Positions 59,090-64,000 of a stretch of 64,000 bases of DNA are shown here, one piece after another. Under the pieces are notes generated by a model that saw nothing but the letters and a program-made list of their open reading frames with translations, was not told where the DNA came from and did not search any database. Both the position numbers and the translations under genes were made by a program. Location: the NCBI GenBank assembly GCA_021647465.1, contig JAKIUQ010000008.1:62001-126000 (forward strand), given 5' to 3'. This DNA is from Emcibacter sp. (GTDB taxonomy: Bacteria > Pseudomonadota > Alphaproteobacteria > Sphingomonadales > Emcibacteraceae). The stretch's first letter is position 1. Each line of letters opens with the position of its first letter.

Positions 59090-62000
59090 TTACTCAAACA
59101 CATAAGACTGAAGGGGTTTAACTTCAAGTGAGCTGGATTTCAAGACTTTTATGGCCTCCATGGCTGAAATAGCGCCCCTTGTGGTGGTATAATAGGGGAT
59201 ATTATGGGTTAATGCCGTGCGCCGAAGCTGATAGCTGTCGGTAATGGACTGGCTGCCTTCCGTTGTGTTGAAGATCAATTGAATCTCTTTGTTTTTTATG
59301 GCATCGACAATATGAGGCCGGCCTTCCAGAACTTTGTTCATACGCTGGACGTTCAGCCCTTCATTTTGCAGATATTCAGCCGTACCGCCAGTGGCGACCA
59401 CGGTATAGCCCATTTCCAGCAGGATCCGGGTAGGTTCAGCCATTTTTTGTTTGTCGCTGTTTTTAACGGAAATAAAGACGGTTCCAGCAAGGGGCAGGTG
59501 AGTGCCTGCTGCAATCTGCGATTTCAGAAAAGCTTTGGCAAAAGTATCATCCAGTCCCATGACCTCCCCCGTAGAACGCATTTCAGGGCCGAGAAGGACA
59601 TCAACGCCCGGAAAACGGTTAAAGGGCAAGACAACTTCTTTTATTGCCACATGATTCGGGGTGGCTGACGGGAAGGTGAAGGCGGACATTTTTTCCCCAG
59701 CCATGATACGGGCCGCATATTTGGCGATTGGCGCCCCAATGGCTTTGGCGACAAAGGGGACTGTTCGGCTGGCCCGCGGGTTGACCTCAATCAGATAGAC
59801 CACATCATCTTTAACGGCAAACTGCACATTCATCAATCCCTTGATATTCAAGGCGAGCGCCAATTTCTCGGTTTGCGCTCTAATGTCATCCATGACGCTG
59901 TTCTTTAAGGAGAAGGGCGGCAGGCAGCAGGCGCTGTCGCCTGAATGGATGCCGGCTTCTTCGATATGCTGCATGATGGCGGCCACATGAACTGTTTTAC
60001 CGTCGCTTAAGGCGTCAACATCTACTTCGGTCGCGCCGCCCAGATAACGGTCAATAAGGACGGGACTGTCCCATGATACGGCCACGGCTTTGGCCATATA
60101 GCCTTCAAGAGATACGGTGTCATAGACAATTTCCATGGCCCGCCCGCCCAGCACGTAACTTGGCCTGATCAGGATCGGGTAGCCAATTTCCTCCGCGACC
60201 GCGATGGCCTCTTCAAGGTTGGTGGCAAGACCATTGTCCGGTTGCCGCAGGCCAAGCTTCTGAACCAGCTGCTGAAACCTTTCCCGGTCTTCTGCCAGAT
60301 CAATGGCATCAGGAGAGGTGCCCAGAATTGGAATATTGGCCTCCTGCAAGGCATGAGACAATTTCAAGGGTGTTTGGCCGCCAAACTGAACGATAGCGCC
60401 GACGACGGTGCCATTCGCTTGCTCGCGGCGAATCAGTTCAATGGTATCTTCGGCGGTGAGGGGTTCGAAATATAACCTGTCCGCTGTATCGTAATCGGTG
60501 GAAACGGTTTCCGGATTACAATTGACCATAATCGTCTCAAACTCTTGCTCGCTGAGGGCATAAGCCGCATGACAACAGCAATAATCAAATTCAATACCCT
60601 GACCGATCCGGTTGGGGCCGCCGCCCAGAATGATAATTTTTTTCTTATCCGTTGGATCTGCTTCGCATTCTGCCTCTCCTGAGGCATCCCGCTCGTAGGT
60701 GGAATACATATAGGGGGTATTGGCCTCAAATTCTGCGCCGCAGGTATCGACTCTTTTATAAACGGGATGCAGATTTAACTTTATGCGCAGGTCTGTGACA
60801 TATTTTTCTTTTTTACCAATAAGTTCTGCAAGGCGGGCGTCTGAAAAACCGATTTCTTTCAAACGGCTTAATTCATGACGGCTATGGGGCAAGCCATTGG
60901 CCTTAATGGCCATTTCTGAATCAGTGATGACCTTGACCTGATCAATGAACCAGGGATCATACTGGGCGATAGCGTGAATTTCAGCAGGGGATATGCCAAG
61001 GCGCAGGGCCTGTGCCATAACCAGCAAGCGATCATCGGTGGGGCTGGCCAGGGCGGCCCGAATGGCATTGATGTCCCCATTTTCCGGGTCATAGCCCGGG
61101 ATATCAACTTCATTTAACCCGGTCAGGCCGGTTTCCATGGAGCGCAGGGCTTTTTGCAGGGATTCTGCAAAATTCCGGCCAATGGCCATGGCTTCGCCCA
61201 CGGATTTCATGGCGGTTGTTAATGTGGGTTTTGTGCCGGGAAATTTTTCAAAAGTGAAGCGGGGTATCTTGGTGACCACATAATCTATGGTTGGTTCAAA
61301 TGACACAGGGGTCGTGCCCGTGATATCATTCTGTAATTCATCCAGCGTATAGCCAACCGCAAGTTTCGCGGCAACCTTCGCAATGGGAAAGCCGGTTGCT
61401 TTTGAGGCGAGGGCAGAGGATCTGCTGACCCGTGGGTTCATCTCAATGACAATCAATTCACCGTCCGCAGGATTAACCGCGAACTGAACGTTGGAGCCAC
61501 CTGTTTCCACCCCGATCTCCCGGAGTACAGCGATGGAGGCATTGCGCATGATCTGATATTCTTTATCGGTCAGGGTTAATGCGGGCGCGACGGTAATGCT
61601 GTCACCAGTATGGATGCCCATGGGGTCAAAATTTTCAATGGAGCAGATAATGATGCAATTGTCAGCCGTATCGCGGACAACTTCCATTTCATATTCTTTC
61701 CAGCCCAATACCGACTGATCAATAAGAACTTCGCCAACGGGGGAGGAATCTATGCCGTTTATGATGATGTCTTCATATTCTTCCAGATTATAAGCAATGC
61801 CGCCGCCGGTGCCGCCCATGGTGAAGCTGGGGCGGATGATCGCAGGTAATTTTACGTAATCAAGGGCTTCCATGGCTTCTGCCAGACTTTTGGCGATCCG
61901 GCTTCGCGGGGTGCCAAGGCCCAGCCTGTCCATAGCATCCCGAAACAGCAGCCTGTCTTCGGCCATATTGATGGCGTCAACTTTCGCCCCGATCAGTTCA

Positions 62001-62338
62001 ACATTATATTTTTCCAGAATACCCTTTTTGTCGAGCTGCAAGGCCGTATTCAGCCCTGTTTGCCCGCCCATAGTCGGCAGGATCGCATCGGGGCGTTCTT
62101 TTATGATGATTTTTTCAACAAATTCAGGAGTGATTGGTTCCACATAGGTGGCATCAGCCAAATTAGGGTCGGTCATGATGGTCGCAGGATTGCTATTGAC
62201 CAGAATGACGCGGTAACCTTCTTCCTTCAGGGCTTTGCAGGCCTGCGTTCCGGAATAGTCAAATTCACAGGCCTGGCCGATAATAATCGGGCCGGCGCCG
62301 ATAATAAGGATGGAATTTATATCTGTACGTTTAGGCAT
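59090..62338 (-). CDS. carB: carbamoyl-phosphate synthase large subunit
   Basis: CarB makes carbamoyl phosphate from bicarbonate, ammonia and two ATP for arginine and pyrimidine synthesis. The 1,082 residues cover two ATP-grasp halves: IGAGPIIIGQACEFDYSGTQ starts the first, ILGGGPNRIGQGIEFDYCCC the second. ECEADP-type linker and the MGS-like regulatory domain (TGGTAEYLQNEGLNVQRMNK) follow. It overlaps carA by eight bases. Confidence 0.98.
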   Translation of the reverse strand: MPKRTDINSILIIGAGPIIIGQACEFDYSGTQACKALKEEGYRVILVNSNPATIMTDPNLADATYVEPITPEFVEKIIIKERPDAILPTMGGQTGLNTALQLDKKGILEKYNVELIGAKVDAINMAEDRLLFRDAMDRLGLGTPRSRIAKSLAEAMEALDYVKLPAIIRPSFTMGGTGGGIAYNLEEYEDIIINGIDSSPVGEVLIDQSVLGWKEYEMEVVRDTADNCIIICSIENFDPMGIHTGDSITVAPALTLTDKEYQIMRNASIAVLREIGVETGGSNVQFAVNPADGELIVIEMNPRVSRSSALASKATGFPIAKVAAKLAVGYTLDELQNDITGTTPVSFEPTIDYVVTKIPRFTFEKFPGTKPTLTTAMKSVGEAMAIGRNFAESLQKALRSMETGLTGLNEVDIPGYDPENGDINAIRAALASPTDDRLLVMAQALRLGISPAEIHAIAQYDPWFIDQVKVITDSEMAIKANGLPHSRHELSRLKEIGFSDARLAELIGKKEKYVTDLRIKLNLHPVYKRVDTCGAEFEANTPYMYSTYERDASGEAECEADPTDKKKIIILGGGPNRIGQGIEFDYCCCHAAYALSEQEFETIMVNCNPETVSTDYDTADRLYFEPLTAEDTIELIRREQANGTVVGAIVQFGGQTPLKLSHALQEANIPILGTSPDAIDLAEDRERFQQLVQKLGLRQPDNGLATNLEEAIAVAEEIGYPILIRPSYVLGGRAMEIVYDTVSLEGYMAKAVAVSWDSPVLIDRYLGGATEVDVDALSDGKTVHVAAIMQHIEEAGIHSGDSACCLPPFSLKNSVMDDIRAQTEKLALALNIKGLMNVQFAVKDDVVYLIEVNPRASRTVPFVAKAIGAPIAKYAARIMAGEKMSAFTFPSATPNHVAIKEVVLPFNRFPGVDVLLGPEMRSTGEVMGLDDTFAKAFLKSQIAAGTHLPLAGTVFISVKNSDKQKMAEPTRILLEMGYTVVATGGTAEYLQNEGLNVQRMNKVLEGRPHIVDAIKNKEIQLIFNTTEGSQSITDSYQLRRTALTHNIPYYTTTRGAISAMEAIKVLKSSSLEVKPLQSYVFE

Positions 62339-63503
62339 TTTTCTCGATCATTTCCATAAAGCGGTCAAAAAGATAGTGGCTATCCTGTGGGCCGGGGCTG
62401 GCTTCGGGATGATGTTGGACGCAAAAGGCGGGCTTGTCTTTTATTTCGAATCCGCAAAGCGTCTGATCAAATAGTGAAATATGACTGACCTTTGCGGTAT
62501 CTGGCAGACTGTCCTTATCTACCATAAAGCCGTGGTTCATCGAGGTGATTTCCACTTTGCCGGTGTTATAGTCCATGACAGGGTGATTGGCACCGCGGTG
62601 CCCCTGATGCATTTTACGGGTTTTGGCCCCAATGGCCAGCGCCATCATCTGATAGCCCAGACAAATACCAAATAAAGGAATGCCACTGTTTAACAGATGT
62701 TGAATGACCGGAATGGCATATTCCCCTGTCGCCGCCGGATCGCCCGGGCCATTTGACAAGAAAATCCCATCCGGTTTATAGGCCAGAATTTCTTCTGCGG
62801 TTGCGGTGGCTGGCACGACGGTAATCTTGGCACCGATCGTCGCCAGACATCTTAATATATTCCGCTTGGTGCCGTAATCGACGGCAACAATATGGGCTTT
62901 TGGCGTTTCCAGTTTTTGATAGCCGTCCTCTAAAGTCCAGCGGATTTCGTCCCAGACATATGGTTCTGTACAGGATACCTGAGCGGCGAGGTCCATGCCT
63001 TCCAGTCCCGCCCAGCTTTGGGCCTTTTTGATAAGGTCCGGAATATTAAAAACCCCGTCCGGCTGGTGGCTTATCACGCCGTTTGGCGCGCCATTCTTGC
63101 GGATATAATGGGTAAGCCGCCTTGTGTCTATGCCCGATATGCCCACAAGTCCCTGCGTTTTGCACCAGTCATTTAAATGCTGCTGGCTGCGAAAATTTGA
63201 CGGTGTGGTAATATCTTCGCGAATGATCAATCCGCGTGCGGCGGGGGCATGGCTTTCCATATCCTCTGCGTTGGTGCCGATATTTCCGATATGGGGAAAG
63301 GTAAAGGTGATAATTTGACCGGCATAAGAAGGGTCCGTCAATATTTCCTGATAACCGGTGAGAGAGGTATTAAAGCAGACCTCGCCCACAATGTCTTTTG
63401 CCGCGCCAATACCATAACCCCAAAAAACGGATCCATCCGCAAGGACCAATGCGGCTGTTATGTCCTTATGAGGGGGGGTGAGGGGGCTTTTTTCTTCAAT
63501 CAT
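62331..63503 (-). CDS. carA: carbamoyl-phosphate synthase small subunit
   Basis: CarA is the glutamine amidotransferase that hands ammonia to CarB. The 390 residues have the CarA N-terminal domain (CFNTSLTGYQEILTDPSYAG) and the class I GATase domain with catalytic Cys in PLFGICLGYQMMALAIG near residue 270 and His/Glu in FCVQHHPEASPGPQDS near residue 355. First gene of the carAB operon. Confidence 0.97.
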   Translation of the reverse strand: MIEEKSPLTPPHKDITAALVLADGSVFWGYGIGAAKDIVGEVCFNTSLTGYQEILTDPSYAGQIITFTFPHIGNIGTNAEDMESHAPAARGLIIREDITTPSNFRSQQHLNDWCKTQGLVGISGIDTRRLTHYIRKNGAPNGVISHQPDGVFNIPDLIKKAQSWAGLEGMDLAAQVSCTEPYVWDEIRWTLEDGYQKLETPKAHIVAVDYGTKRNILRCLATIGAKITVVPATATAEEILAYKPDGIFLSNGPGDPAATGEYAIPVIQHLLNSGIPLFGICLGYQMMALAIGAKTRKMHQGHRGANHPVMDYNTGKVEITSMNHGFMVDKDSLPDTAKVSHISLFDQTLCGFEIKDKPAFCVQHHPEASPGPQDSHYLFDRFMEMIEKNA

Positions 63504-63625
63504 GTTTTTTTACTTTCAGGTATTTGGGCCTGAGACAGTTTCCGAGATTTGGCCAGATTATAGATGAATTGGCACAATTTCAAATCGCCGCCAAACTTAC
63601 GCTGACCCTGACGTAAATTGACGGG

Positions 63626-63654
63626 AACATAGGTGAAGATTTGCTTTAGGTCAA
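63626..63654 (-). promoter_or_regulatory. carAB promoter
   Basis: TTGACC (63649-63654) and TATGTT (63626-63631), 17 bases apart on the minus strand, about 120 bases before the carA start. The leader 63504-63619 shows no clear attenuator. Confidence 0.55.
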
Positions 63655-63711
63655 GCAAAACCGGAAGAAAAAAAATCGTTTAAAAACAAGGGGTTGCTTG
63701 ATAAAAATCTA

Positions 63712-63740
63712 TTGCTTTCTGCGGCTGTTTAGGGTAATAT
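63712..63740 (+). promoter_or_regulatory. promoter of the YqeY-like gene
   Basis: TTGCTT (63712-63717) and TAATAT (63735-63740) with a 17-base spacer on the plus strand, about 80 bases before the start codon. Confidence 0.5.
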
Positions 63741-63820
63741 CTCTGCTTTCTTAAGGTTCGGGATATGCGCGTATCAAATCACGCAATCGGGATTTGTATA
63801 AAAAAGGACTAAGAAACAAT

Positions 63821-64000
63821 ATGTTGCGAGATCAGCTTACCATCGCCATGAAGCAGGCGATGAAGGATAAGAAAAAGCGTCGCCTGACGACGATCAGGCT
63901 CATTCTTGCGGCGATCAAGGATCGGGATATTGCCGCGCGCACGGATAAGCATGCTATTGAAGATGAAGATGCGGTCGTGCTTGAGATTCTATCAAAAATG
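63821..64000 (+). CDS. GatB/YqeY domain protein, N-terminal part
   Basis: Only the first 60 residues are in the window, after AAAAAGGACTAAGAAACAAT. They read MLRDQLTIAMKQAMKDKKKR, then RLTTIRLILAAIKDRDIAAR and an acidic EDEDAVVLEILSKM, the typical start of YqeY proteins. The family resembles the tRNA-binding tail of GatB and its role is unclear. In many alphaproteobacteria it precedes dnaG and rpoD. Confidence 0.9.
   Translation, partial: MLRDQLTIAMKQAMKDKKKRRLTTIRLILAAIKDRDIAARTDKHAIEDEDAVVLEILSKM

Overview
The window comes from an alphaproteobacterial chromosome. Evidence: the purE-purK-COQ9-rpsU neighbourhood, a DUF1013 (TrcR) regulator, DUF3126, DUF2849 and DUF2336 proteins, a cpa/tad pilus operon with CtrA-type boxes, a gene-transfer-agent-like structural cluster, and carAB-greA next to a YqeY gene. 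Base composition looks moderate to AT-leaning. The order cannot be fixed from sequence alone. No rRNA, tRNA, CRISPR array, insertion sequence or integrase was seen.

Left arm, 1-20.9 kb: mostly housekeeping genes. It holds a DUF418 membrane protein (cut by the edge), a TraB/GumN protein, infC-thrS, two hydrolase genes in tandem, an SDR, a TPR protein, queG with a GST gene, an ArsR-CDF metal pair with a clear operator, DUF3126, a TonB-domain protein, trcR, ubiX, a GGDEF cyclase, purEK, COQ9, rpsU and a GNAT/YheT/lipoprotein string. Two compact transcription units with a good promoter, folded body and terminator but no ORF look like small RNAs (1539-1652 and 20946-21095, both minus strand).

Middle, 21.2-41.3 kb: a complete siphovirus-type head and tail morphogenesis cluster in the order of the Rhodobacter capsulatus GTA (TerS, TerL, portal, small membrane protein, protease, capsid, adaptor, stopper, tail terminator, tail tube, two chaperones, short tape measure, Dit, hub, NlpC/P60, tail tip). 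It has no integrase, replication or lysis genes in view. It is remodelled by several inserts: a lectin-like (LamG) protein with two small phage proteins after the capsid; an HK97 gp10-like gene; a membrane protein, a MuF-like protein and an overlapping secreted protein before the tape measure; a TIM-barrel module fused ahead of the Dit domain with an intact internal ribosome binding site; and a reverse-strand gene with a histone-H1-like tail between hub and peptidase. This cluster is the most promising place for an undescribed system.

Right arm, 41.3-64 kb: an SCP2 protein, a metallo-hydrolase and DUF2849, then two PAS histidine kinases flanking a full minus-strand tad operon (two Flp pilins, cpaA-cpaB-cpaC-cpaD-cpaE-cpaF, tadB, tadC, two TadE-like pseudopilins). 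CtrA-like sites lie in front of both kinases and both pilin transcription starts, which suggests cell-cycle control of pilus building. The window ends with an Lrp regulator, greA, carB-carA with a recognisable promoter, and the start of a YqeY-like gene. The longer gene-free gaps (20853-21386, 57626-57987, 63504-63820) hold regulatory elements, listed separately.
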